Part shown: one piece after another, positions 35,570-43,902 of the stretch | How positions within the stretch are numbered: position 1 is the first letter of the stretch | Layout: the number at the start of each line of letters is the position of its first letter | From: Caballeronia turbans | GTDB taxonomy: Bacteria > Pseudomonadota > Gammaproteobacteria > Burkholderiales > Burkholderiaceae | Direction of reading: 5' to 3' | Assembly: GCA_001544655.2 (NCBI GenBank) | Contig: FCOD02000010.1 | Span: 142,327-206,326, forward strand | Length of the DNA: 64,000 bases | The notes under the pieces: generated by a model | What the model was told of the DNA's origin: nothing | The model's input: the letters and a program-made list of their open reading frames with translations, nothing else | Database searches by the model: none | Position numbers and translations under genes: made by a program

Positions 35570-36805
35570 TCAAACATTCCTGAAGACCACGGCCGCGCAG
35601 CTTCCGCCAAAGCCGAAGGACACCGACATCGCGCGGTCGATGCGCGCCTCGCGCGTGGTCTGAATGAGCGGCATATCGCGCACGAGCGGGTCCGGCGACT
35701 CGACTATCCCCGTTCCCGCGATGAAACCATCGCGCATCATCAGCAGCGTGTAGATCGCTTCGTGCGCGCCGCACGCGCCGAGCGGATGCCCCGTCATCGC
35801 CTTGGTCGACGAGAACGGCGGCACCTGCGCGCCGAACACGTCGCGCAACGCGCGCAGTTCTTCGGCATCGCCGAGCGGCGTGGACGGTGCCTGCGTATTG
35901 ATGTACTCGGGCCATTCGTCGATGTCGCCCGCTTCACCGAGCGCCATGCGCAATGCCCGCGCGATGCCGCCGCTGTGCGGCGACACCATGCCCGCACAGT
36001 CGGTGGCCTCGCCGAAGCCCGCCAGTTCCGCGTAGATGCGCGCGCCGCGCGCCCGCGCATGATCGAGCGATTCGAGCACCAGCACGCCCGCGCCGGAGCC
36101 CATCACGAAGCCATCGCGCGCCGCGTCGTAAGGACGCGAGGCGCGCGCCGGGGTGTCATTGAAGCCGCGCGAGAGCGCATGCATCGCATCGAACATCAGC
36201 GTCATGTTGTCGTGCAGCGCCTCGCTGCCGCCCGCGAGCACCACGTGCTGCCTTCCGGTCTGGATGAGCTGCATCGCCTGCCCGATCGCCAGAGCGGACG
36301 TCGTGCACGCCGACGAAGGCGAATACGCGATGCCCTCGATGCCGAAGGTCTGCACGACGTTCGCCGACGCGGTGCTGCTCATCGCGCGCGGCACCGTGTA
36401 CGGCGGCGTTCTGTCCATGCCGTGCGCCCGCACCGCGGCGATCGCCGCGTCATATTCCGCCATCGCGCCGACGCCCGAGCCGATAACCGCGCCCGTCTTC
36501 GGCGAGCGCAGCGTGGCGTCGTCGAGCCGCGCATCGTCGATGGCCTTCTTCGTCGCGTGACACGCGAAGCGCGCCGTGTCGCCCATGAAGCGCTCCAGCT
36601 TGCGGTCGAACGGCGGCTCGTGAGCGACCGACGCCACCGCCGCGACCTGCGAATGAAAGCCGCGCTCGCGCCACGCGTCGATGCGCGTCACGCCGCTTTT
36701 ACCTTCGCGCAATGCCTGGCTCACCGCATCGAGCGAATTGCCGAGACACGAGACGATGCCCATGCCCGTCACGACGACGCGCCGCATGACCCGCGTCCCG
36801 CTCAT
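35570..36805 (-). CDS. Extra beta-ketoacyl-ACP synthase with altered catalytic triad
   Basis: 411 residues of the FabB/FabF fold; ATG 36805 overlaps the previous stop (ATGA). Nucleophile Cys is intact in PSSACTTSALA, and the second His in TKAMTGHPLGACGAH. Where the first His stands in the family (NTHGTST), this protein has NTQAPSTPLGD, that is Gln. It is the third full KS of the cluster and has no counterpart in the E. coli ape order I remember. It may condense with altered chemistry, act on a different step or serve as a decarboxylating or partner subunit. Confidence 0.85.
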   Translation of the reverse strand: MSGTRVMRRVVVTGMGIVSCLGNSLDAVSQALREGKSGVTRIDAWRERGFHSQVAAVASVAHEPPFDRKLERFMGDTARFACHATKKAIDDARLDDATLRSPKTGAVIGSGVGAMAEYDAAIAAVRAHGMDRTPPYTVPRAMSSTASANVVQTFGIEGIAYSPSSACTTSALAIGQAMQLIQTGRQHVVLAGGSEALHDNMTLMFDAMHALSRGFNDTPARASRPYDAARDGFVMGSGAGVLVLESLDHARARGARIYAELAGFGEATDCAGMVSPHSGGIARALRMALGEAGDIDEWPEYINTQAPSTPLGDAEELRALRDVFGAQVPPFSSTKAMTGHPLGACGAHEAIYTLLMMRDGFIAGTGIVESPDPLVRDMPLIQTTREARIDRAMSVSFGFGGSCAAVVFRNV

Positions 36806-38028
36806 CGAACGCGCCGGAAAATCAACGACGTATTGATGCCGCCGAACGCGAAGTTGTTGCTCATCACGTATTCCGCGTCGATCGCCCGTGCTTCGCCCCT
36901 GATGTAATCGAGCGGCGCGCACGCGGGATCTATCTCGGTGAGATTGAGCGTCGGCGCGTACCAGTTGCGCTTCATCATCTCGATGGTCCACCACGCCTCG
37001 ATTGCACCGCACGCGCCGAGGGTGTGCCCGACATAGCTCTTGAGCGAACTGATCGGCATGCGCTCGCCGAAAATCTGTGCGGTCGCCTGGCTTTCCGCGA
37101 CATCGCCGCGATCAGTCGATGTGCCGTGCGCGTTCACGTAGGCGATCGCCTGCGCGTCGAGCCGCGCGTCTTCCAGTGCGAGTCGCATCGCGTGCGCCAT
37201 CGTGCTCGCGGTCGGCTGCGTAATGTGCGCGCCGTCCGAGTTGCAACCGAAGCCGACGATCTCCGCGTGAATCGTCGCGCCGCGCGCCTTCGCGTGTTCG
37301 TATTCTTCCAGCACGAGCGTCGCCGCGCCCTCGCCGACCACGAGACCGTCGCGTTTCGCATCGAACGGGCGCGGCGTGAGCTGCGGCTCATCGTTGCGCG
37401 TGCTCGTCGCGTAGAGCGTGTCGAACACGGCGACAGCCGGCCCCGAGAGTTCTTCCGCGCCGCCCGCGAGCATCATCGTCTGCTTGCCCGTCGCGATGGT
37501 TTCGTACGCAAAGCCGAGCGCCTGGCTGCCCGACGCGCACGCCGACGACGCCGGGATGACACGTCCCTTCAGATCCCAGAACAGGCTCACGTTGACGGCG
37601 GTCGTGTGCGGCATCATCTGCACGTAGCTGTTCGACGTGACGTCGGTCATCGAGCCGGTGTTGAGCATCGTGCCGAACGCGCGGATCGGCGCGACCGAGC
37701 CGGACGACGAACCGTATGCCACGCCCATGCGCCCGTCGCCGATCGACGCGTCGCCGGCAAGGCCCGCGTCCGCGAGCGCGAGTTCGCTCGCGCGCACCGC
37801 ATACATGGACACGAGACCCATCGAACGCGTCTTCTTGCGCGGCCAGTCGGCGGGCTGCGCGAACGCGGGCAGCGGACACGCGAGACGCGTATGCAGCGCT
37901 TCGAAGAAGTCCCATTCGTCGATGCGGCGCACCGCGTTGCGGCCCGCCTTCAGCCCGCACTCGACATCGCTCCAGCAATCGCCCAGCGCGGTGACGCCGC
38001 CCATGCCCGTAATGACGACTCGTTTCAT
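36802..38028 (-). CDS. apeR: Beta-ketoacyl-ACP synthase (ApeR-like)
   Basis: 408 residues. MKRVVITGMGGVTALGD begins a standard KS. The triad is complete: Cys in PASSACASGSQ, His in NAHGTSTDRGD and His in KSYVGHTLGACGA. Overlaps the ketoreductase by one base (TGATG). Position after the KR matches apeR of E. coli. In the aryl-polyene type II PKS, KS enzymes extend the ACP-bound aromatic starter with malonyl units. Confidence 0.88.
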   Translation of the reverse strand: MKRVVITGMGGVTALGDCWSDVECGLKAGRNAVRRIDEWDFFEALHTRLACPLPAFAQPADWPRKKTRSMGLVSMYAVRASELALADAGLAGDASIGDGRMGVAYGSSSGSVAPIRAFGTMLNTGSMTDVTSNSYVQMMPHTTAVNVSLFWDLKGRVIPASSACASGSQALGFAYETIATGKQTMMLAGGAEELSGPAVAVFDTLYATSTRNDEPQLTPRPFDAKRDGLVVGEGAATLVLEEYEHAKARGATIHAEIVGFGCNSDGAHITQPTASTMAHAMRLALEDARLDAQAIAYVNAHGTSTDRGDVAESQATAQIFGERMPISSLKSYVGHTLGACGAIEAWWTIEMMKRNWYAPTLNLTEIDPACAPLDYIRGEARAIDAEYVMSNNFAFGGINTSLIFRRVR

Positions 38029-38753
38029 CAGATCATCCCGCCGTTCACGCCGATCACCTGGCGCGTCACATACGACGCCGCATCCGACATCAGGAAGCCG
38101 ACCACGGCCGCCACCTCGCCCGGCTGGCCGACGCGGTTCATCGGCACTGTCTTCAGTACCTGCTCGACCGGCACGTCGTCCAGCATGCCGGTCTCGATCA
38201 GCCCCGGCGCCACGCAATTCACCGTGACCCTGCGCGACGCGAGCTCGACGGCGAGCGCCTTGGTCGCGCCGATCAGCCCGGCCTTCGCGGCGCTGTAGTT
38301 GACCTGGCCGCGATTGCCGATCACGCCCGACACCGATGCGATCGTCACGATGCGGCCGCCCTGCTTCGCGCGGACCATCGGCATCGTCAGCGGATGGATC
38401 ACGTTGTAGAACGCGTCGAGACCGGTTTCGATCACGACGTCCCAGTCTTCCCCGGTGAGCGCGGGGAACGCGGCGTCGCGCGTCACGCCCGCGCTGCACA
38501 CGATGCCGTAGTACGGGCCGTGGGCGGCGACGTCTGCTTCGAGCGCCGCGCGGCAGGCGGCGCGGTCGCGCACGTCGAACTGCATGACGCGCGCCGAGCC
38601 GCCCTGCGCGGCGATGCCCGCGGTCACCGCCTCGGCTTCGGCGCGGCCCGTGCGGCAATGCACGGAAACGGCGAACCCGTCCGCGGCCAGTTGATAAGCA
38701 ACGGCGCGGCCGATACCGCGGCTTGCGCCCGTTACGAGAACTCGACGGCTCAT
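38028..38753 (-). CDS. apeQ: 3-ketoacyl-ACP reductase (ApeQ-like)
   Basis: 241 residues, short-chain dehydrogenase/FabG family. NADP-binding VLVTGASRGIGRAVA, catalytic Ser in TIASVSGVIGNRG, Tyr and Lys in VNYSAAKAGLIG, and AVELASRRVTVNCVAPG. Reduces each ketone formed by the KS. Overlaps both neighbours, so it is tightly coupled in the operon. Confidence 0.92.
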   Translation of the reverse strand: MSRRVLVTGASRGIGRAVAYQLAADGFAVSVHCRTGRAEAEAVTAGIAAQGGSARVMQFDVRDRAACRAALEADVAAHGPYYGIVCSAGVTRDAAFPALTGEDWDVVIETGLDAFYNVIHPLTMPMVRAKQGGRIVTIASVSGVIGNRGQVNYSAAKAGLIGATKALAVELASRRVTVNCVAPGLIETGMLDDVPVEQVLKTVPMNRVGQPGEVAAVVGFLMSDAASYVTRQVIGVNGGMI

Positions 38754-39232
38754 GCGCTCACGCTCCCTTCGATGAACGTCTGAAAATCATGCGGCTGAAA
38801 TACTTTGATGACGGCATCGGCATAACGCTCGCCGTCATGCTCGATCGTGCATTCATACGCACCGTGGCCTTCCTCGCTGCGCAGCACTTCGCGCACGCGG
38901 ATCACAAGCTGCGCGCCGCGCGCGAACGCGCTCGCGTGCGCCTGATAGCTGCGCGTACCCAGCAGCACGCCGGGGCGCGCGCGCCCGCCCGCTTGCATCG
39001 CGCACAGCGAAACGTGCGCGGCCACGCTCTGCGCCATCAGTTCGATGCCGATCCACGCGGGCATCGCGCCGCGCTCGTCCGCATACCATGCGTCGGGCCG
39101 CACGCTCGCGTGCGCCGTCAGCGTCTCGTCGCCGTACGACGTGACGGCCTCTATCAGCAGCATCGTGCCGCGATGAGGAATGATCGATTCGATCGGCGGA
39201 AAGGTCGTGTTGTTCGTGTCGCTGATAGTCAT
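38750..39232 (-). CDS. apeP: 3-hydroxyacyl-ACP dehydratase (ApeP-like)
   Basis: 160 residues from ATG 39232 (GGCGGG upstream); a TTG at 39241 is an alternative. FabZ-like hot-dog protein: IESIIPHRGTMLLIEAV holds the catalytic His, and PAWIGIELMAQSVAAHVSL holds the acidic residue on the long helix. Removes water after ketoreduction to form the conjugated double bonds. Confidence 0.87.
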   Translation of the reverse strand: MTISDTNNTTFPPIESIIPHRGTMLLIEAVTSYGDETLTAHASVRPDAWYADERGAMPAWIGIELMAQSVAAHVSLCAMQAGGRARPGVLLGTRSYQAHASAFARGAQLVIRVREVLRSEEGHGAYECTIEHDGERYADAVIKVFQPHDFQTFIEGSVSA

Positions 39233-39237
39233 GATCG

Positions 39238-40419
39238 TCAACCCGCCAGAACCAGGCTGACATTGCTGCCGCCGAATGCGAACGAATTGCTCATCACATG
39301 GCGCGTGCCCGGCGGGGCGAGGCGGCGCTCCGTCTCGACGAGGTCGAGAACGGGCAACGCGGCATCGGCTTCGCCGTCCCAGCGATGCAGCGGCAACGTC
39401 ACGTCATCGCGCGCGAGCGTGAGCCACGCGAAGCCGAGCTCCGTCGCGCCCGCCGCCCCGAGCAGATGGCCCGTGAACGGTTTGGTGCCGCTCGCAGGCA
39501 CGCCGTCCGGAAACACGCGCGCCATCAGATGCGCTTCCATTTCGTCGTTCTTGCGCGTGGCCGTCGCGTGCATGTTCACGTAACCAATGTCGGCGGGCGT
39601 CACGCCCGCATCCGCCAGCGCCGTTCGCAGCGCCGTTTCGCCGCCGACGCCTTGCGGATCGGGCGCCGATACGTGATACGCGTCGCTCGATTCGCCGACG
39701 CCGGCAAGACGCACGGCGCCTTCGTCGCGCGTCATGAGAAACACCGCCGCACCTTCGCCGACGTTGATGCCGTTGCGGTTGCGGCTCATCGGATTGGTGC
39801 GCGCGAGGCTGACCGAATCGAGCGACGCGAAGCCCTGCACGGTGAGCTCGCACAGCGTGTCGACGCCGCCGACGATCAGCGCGTCGCACAGATTCAGTTG
39901 CAGCAGACGGCGCGCGGCCGCGAACGCCTTCGCGCTCGACGTGCACGCGGTCGATACCGTGAACGCCGGACCTTGCACGTTCAGCGCGGCCGCCGCGAAC
40001 GGCGCGGCCGTGCCGATTTCCATCTGCCGATAGTCGAAGTTGTCAGGAAAAGCGCCCGTCTTCGTGCGATGCGCGAATGCGTCTTCCGCCGCGCCGACGC
40101 CCGACGTGCTCGTGCCGAGCACCACGCCGATGCGCGCGGAGCCGTAACGCTCGCGCGCCGCTTCGATCTCGGCGCGGATGCGTTCCAGCGCCGCGAGCAG
40201 CAGGCGGTTGTTGCGGCAATCGAAGCGTTCGAGTGCCGCGGGCGGCGCGATGTCGAGCGGCGCGAGTACGCGGCCGACGAACGCGTCACCGGTTCTCATG
40301 GGCATCGGTCCCATGCCCGGCGATTGTGATGCGGCGAGCGCGGACACGATCGCATCGGTGTCGTTGCCGAGCGCGTTGATCATGCCGAGCGCATGCAGAT
40401 ACACAGACGGCAGCGTCAT
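39238..40419 (-). CDS. apeO: Beta-ketoacyl-ACP synthase (ApeO-like)
   Basis: 393 residues. Cys in TVSTACTSSAKAF, His in VNMHATATRKNDEME and His in KPFTGHLLGAAGA, so a full triad. In the E. coli system ApeO works as a heterodimer with the chain-length factor ApeC, here encoded at the operon start. Overlaps the MMPL exporter gene by four bases. Confidence 0.87.
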   Translation of the reverse strand: MTLPSVYLHALGMINALGNDTDAIVSALAASQSPGMGPMPMRTGDAFVGRVLAPLDIAPPAALERFDCRNNRLLLAALERIRAEIEAARERYGSARIGVVLGTSTSGVGAAEDAFAHRTKTGAFPDNFDYRQMEIGTAAPFAAAALNVQGPAFTVSTACTSSAKAFAAARRLLQLNLCDALIVGGVDTLCELTVQGFASLDSVSLARTNPMSRNRNGINVGEGAAVFLMTRDEGAVRLAGVGESSDAYHVSAPDPQGVGGETALRTALADAGVTPADIGYVNMHATATRKNDEMEAHLMARVFPDGVPASGTKPFTGHLLGAAGATELGFAWLTLARDDVTLPLHRWDGEADAALPVLDLVETERRLAPPGTRHVMSNSFAFGGSNVSLVLAG

Positions 40420-42845
40420 GCGTGTTTTCTCCCTTCGGTCGGCATGCCCATCGGCGCGAGCAGCACCGCCACCAGAATGCCGAGCGTGAGGGTGACGCCG
40501 AAGCTCTTCAGCGCGGGCATGGCGCTCATGCCGAGCATGCCGAACGACAGCAGCGTCGTCGCGGCCGAAAGCAGCACGCCGGTCCAGACCGCGCCGAGGT
40601 CGGCACCGTCACGCAGGCACCCTTCGCGCAGAAACACCGCGTAATTCGCGCCGACGCCGAGCACCAGCATCAGCGCGAGGCAGTTGAACAGATTAAGCGG
40701 CACGTGCGCATAGCCGAATGCTGCGAGCGTGACGCCGACGGCGAGCAGCACGGGCAGGATGATCGCGATGCCGCCGCGCAGGCGATAGCGCGCGATCACC
40801 AGCACGAGCACGAGCAGCAGCGCGCCGCCGAGCCACATGCCGCTATCGACGCGATATTCGCCGAACAGCTTCGACACGCTCGCGGCCTTGTCGACGAACG
40901 CGACGCCTTCCATCGCGTGCGCGGTCGCGATCAGCGCGGGCAGATTCTGCGGCGTCACGCGGCGCGGCATCACGATGGCCGCGTAGCCGCGCTGCCCGTT
41001 TGCATCGACCGCGCCAAGCCACAAATGGGCGAAGGGCCTGGACCAGCGCGCCGCGAGCCAGCGCTCGACGGTCAGCGGATGCCCGTCCGATTCCGCGAAG
41101 GAGCCGATCCATGCGTCTGCGACGTCGTCGCGAAAGCCAGCCTGCAGCAGCGTCGCGCGCATGGCGGCGGGATCGGCGAAGACGTGTCGGGCGAGCAGCG
41201 CGCGGTCTTCGCCCTGACGCCGCGCCGACGGCACGAACTGCGTGACCGAGCGCCAGCCATCCACCGACTGATCGCCCGGCAGCGCGTCGAGCTTCGCACC
41301 CAGCGCTTCCGCGCGTTCCAGCACGCTGTCCTGCGTGGCGCCCTGCACCACGAAGAACTGCGCGGTGTTGTCGATGCCGACCGCGTCGCGCACCTGATTT
41401 TCCTGCGCGACGAGGGCCGGATCGCGCTGGATCAGCAGATGGATATCGTCGTCGCTCGTGAGCATCAGCCAGCCCGGCGCGCAGACGGCAACGAGCACGA
41501 TGGCGACGGCCCACGAACCCTTCCCGCCGATCGCGCGCTGCCAGCGCGCGAGCAGCACTTCCGCGCGCGCGAAAAGACGCCGCTGCGCGGCCTTCGGCCC
41601 CTTTCGAATCGATGCGGGCAGCAGGGTGGGCAGAAGCCACATGACCGAGGCGAACGCGACGCAGATGCCCGTCATCGCGAAACAGGCGATCTGCTTGAGC
41701 GCGGGAAACGGCGCCCACGCGAGGATCGCGTAGCCGAGCAGGCTGGTGGCGAGCGCCACGGAGAGCGCGGGCCGCACCGAGCGCGCGCCGCGCTTCGCAT
41801 CCCAGTCGCGCGGCGCACCCAGATAGACGACGAAGTACTGGATCGAATAATCGACGGCCTCGCCGATCAGGCTCGCGCCGAACACCAGCGTCAGCAGATG
41901 CAGCTTGCCGAACACGGCCAGCGTGAGGGCCAGCGCGCAGGCGACGCCGAGCGCGGTGGACAGGAAGCCGAGCAGCAGCAGACGCGGCGAGCGGAACACC
42001 CACAGCATCAGCAGCGCGATGCCGCACGCGGACGCGATGCCGATCAGATGCACCTCGCGCTCCGAAGCGCGCCGCGCCGACTCCGCATGGAACACGGCGC
42101 CCGCCCGCGCGACGGACGCGTCGGGCCATGCGGACCGCAATGACGCCTGAGCCTGCGACACCGCGGACAGCACCGAGCGCTGCACGCGCGACTCGTATGC
42201 GGAGCCGTGCAGCGTCGTGACGACGAGCACGCTCGTCGTGTCGCCGCGATGTGCGACCAGCATGTTGTCTTCGAGATCGAGATTCGATGTCGCGAGCGGC
42301 AGATCCGACAGCCAGTGCTCGAGCCAGCCGAACGGATCGTCGGCGAGTTGCGTCGCGAGCGGGCCGCGCACGGGGTTGTAGATGCGCTGCATCAGCGCGT
42401 CGCGCAGCGATGCCGCTCCGCCGGACGAGTGCGCGAGCGCGTCGCGGTCGTCGCGCGTCAGCAGGCCGAAGCGATACGGCGCGTAGAGCGCCCCGATTTG
42501 CGCGATATCGAACGGCGGCAGCTCCGCCGTCACGGACGCGAACGCGCCGCTCTCCTGCAGCGTCGCGCCGAGCCGCCTGGCGGCGGCCTTCGCGTGATCC
42601 GCGTCACGACTCGACACGAGAAACACCGTGCGGTCCCCGAGCGCGTTCGCGAGCTGATCGACTGCCCTTTCGGCGACGGGATTCGCTTCCGTCGCGGGCA
42701 GCAGCACGAGCAGGTTGGTCTCCAGCGGGGACGGCCCGCTGAAACGATGCGCGCAATACAGCACCGCGACGAGCGTAAGCGCGAGCCATGCGGCGCGAAC
42801 GCGCCACAGCGAGGTCGCCGGGCGTTGGAAGAGCCGGGATGTCAC
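40416..42845 (-). CDS. apeM: MMPL-family exporter (ApeM-like)
   Basis: 809 residues of the RND/MMPL superfamily with two halves, each having a large periplasmic loop between its first and following helices. Visible are SLIGEAVDYSIQYFVVYLG in the first half and LGVGANYAVFLREG in the second, the usual helix-4 motifs. Predicted to move the polyene lipid or its precursor from the inner membrane toward the LolA-like carrier. Starts ATGA within the previous stop. Confidence 0.9.
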   Translation of the reverse strand: MTSRLFQRPATSLWRVRAAWLALTLVAVLYCAHRFSGPSPLETNLLVLLPATEANPVAERAVDQLANALGDRTVFLVSSRDADHAKAAARRLGATLQESGAFASVTAELPPFDIAQIGALYAPYRFGLLTRDDRDALAHSSGGAASLRDALMQRIYNPVRGPLATQLADDPFGWLEHWLSDLPLATSNLDLEDNMLVAHRGDTTSVLVVTTLHGSAYESRVQRSVLSAVSQAQASLRSAWPDASVARAGAVFHAESARRASEREVHLIGIASACGIALLMLWVFRSPRLLLLGFLSTALGVACALALTLAVFGKLHLLTLVFGASLIGEAVDYSIQYFVVYLGAPRDWDAKRGARSVRPALSVALATSLLGYAILAWAPFPALKQIACFAMTGICVAFASVMWLLPTLLPASIRKGPKAAQRRLFARAEVLLARWQRAIGGKGSWAVAIVLVAVCAPGWLMLTSDDDIHLLIQRDPALVAQENQVRDAVGIDNTAQFFVVQGATQDSVLERAEALGAKLDALPGDQSVDGWRSVTQFVPSARRQGEDRALLARHVFADPAAMRATLLQAGFRDDVADAWIGSFAESDGHPLTVERWLAARWSRPFAHLWLGAVDANGQRGYAAIVMPRRVTPQNLPALIATAHAMEGVAFVDKAASVSKLFGEYRVDSGMWLGGALLLVLVLVIARYRLRGGIAIILPVLLAVGVTLAAFGYAHVPLNLFNCLALMLVLGVGANYAVFLREGCLRDGADLGAVWTGVLLSAATTLLSFGMLGMSAMPALKSFGVTLTLGILVAVLLAPMGMPTEGRKHA

Positions 42846-43477
42846 GGCGCGCTCAGCAAGGTACGTTCCGCGGGCGGCAGATCGTCGGCCGCTTCGCTCT
42901 TCGTGAACTCGATGCGCGTGACGTCGCCATTCGCGAGATCGATTCGCAGGCTGCGCAAAAACGCGCCGCCCGTCATGTGCAGGCCCTTGATCGCCTGCGC
43001 GAGTTGCGGCTGGTTCGGCTTCAGGCCGAGCGTCCAGTCCGACGCCGAGCCTTCAGCATCGACATCGAACTGCGAGTAGAGCGCGGACAGATCGCCGCCG
43101 AGCATCGCGCGCATCATCTTCGATACCTGCGCGACGCCGCGCACGCCTTGCGCGCTTTTCGTGCGGATGCGACGGCCGTTCGCATCGACCTCGGCGACGC
43201 CTGCGTCCGTGATGACGTAGGTCGCTGCGTAAGGCGTGTCCACGCGCCAGATCACCCCGCGATCGCGCTGGAACACGAGCATGCCCGTGCTGACGAGCGG
43301 CTGTTTCATCGCGGAGAGCGTCTGTGTCTGTGTGAATTGCGCGCGGACGCCCTTCATCTGCGCAAGGCGGGACGTCACTTGCGAGACGAGCGCGGAATTG
43401 CCGTTCGCGGCCTGCGCGGGCGCTGCGGCGACCAGCAGCGCGACGAGCAGCGCGCGGAATATCGTCAACGCGCCCAT
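42842..43477 (-). CDS. apeL: LolA-like outer-membrane carrier protein (ApeL-like)
   Basis: 211 residues from MGALTIF with GGAG upstream. Signal peptide ends APAQA. LolA-like features: LAQMKGVRAQFTQTQTL, VSTGMLVFQRDRGVIWRVD and TYVITDAGVAEVD. Probably a periplasmic chaperone for the lipidated polyene. Overlaps the thioesterase by 13 bases. Confidence 0.85.
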   Translation of the reverse strand: MGALTIFRALLVALLVAAAPAQAANGNSALVSQVTSRLAQMKGVRAQFTQTQTLSAMKQPLVSTGMLVFQRDRGVIWRVDTPYAATYVITDAGVAEVDANGRRIRTKSAQGVRGVAQVSKMMRAMLGGDLSALYSQFDVDAEGSASDWTLGLKPNQPQLAQAIKGLHMTGGAFLRSLRIDLANGDVTRIEFTKSEAADDLPPAERTLLSAP

Positions 43478-43902
43478 ACGCGCTCCAGCTTCTCGAACAC
43501 CACGGGCGGCGAGACGAACTGCAATTCCTGCGTGGCTGCATCGACGGCGACCTGGATCGTGTAGCCCTTGGTCAGCCGCTGGCCGGTCTCGCAATCGACG
43601 AGTTCATAGCCGATCTTCAGCCGGTTCTCGTATTCGAGCAGTTCCGCGCGCACTTCGATGCGCTGCCCGTAGGTCGCGGGACGCACGTATTTCAGATGCG
43701 CCTCGACGACCGGCCACACATAACCCGACGCCTGCATCTCGCGATAGTCGTAATCGAACGCGCGTTGCAGCGCCGAACGTGCCGCTTCGAAATACTTGAG
43801 ATAGTGGCCGTGCCAGCACACGTTCATCGCATCGACGTCGTGAAACTGCACTTCGACGATCGCGCTCGCCTTGAGCGTGCGGGTTTGCATCATCTCAGCC
43901 AT
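43465..43902 (-). CDS. apeK: Acyl-CoA/ACP thioesterase, 4-hydroxybenzoyl-CoA type (ApeK-like)
   Basis: 145 residues from the ATG behind AGAGGAG. Hot-dog fold with VQFHDVDAMNVCWHGHYLKYFEAAR, where the Asp and His-rich segment match the YbgC/4HBT active site, and MQASGYVWPVVEAHLKYVRP. Releases or edits acyl-ACP chains. Overlaps the ammonia-lyase gene by eight bases. Confidence 0.88.
   Translation of the reverse strand: MAEMMQTRTLKASAIVEVQFHDVDAMNVCWHGHYLKYFEAARSALQRAFDYDYREMQASGYVWPVVEAHLKYVRPATYGQRIEVRAELLEYENRLKIGYELVDCETGQRLTKGYTIQVAVDAATQELQFVSPPVVFEKLERVWAR

Noticed and set aside
40422-42143. Long plus-strand open frame opposite the MMPL exporter
   Set aside because: Arg/His/Glu/Gln-rich translation without hydrophobic core, a typical antisense shadow of a high-GC gene; the minus-strand MMPL protein is unmistakable.
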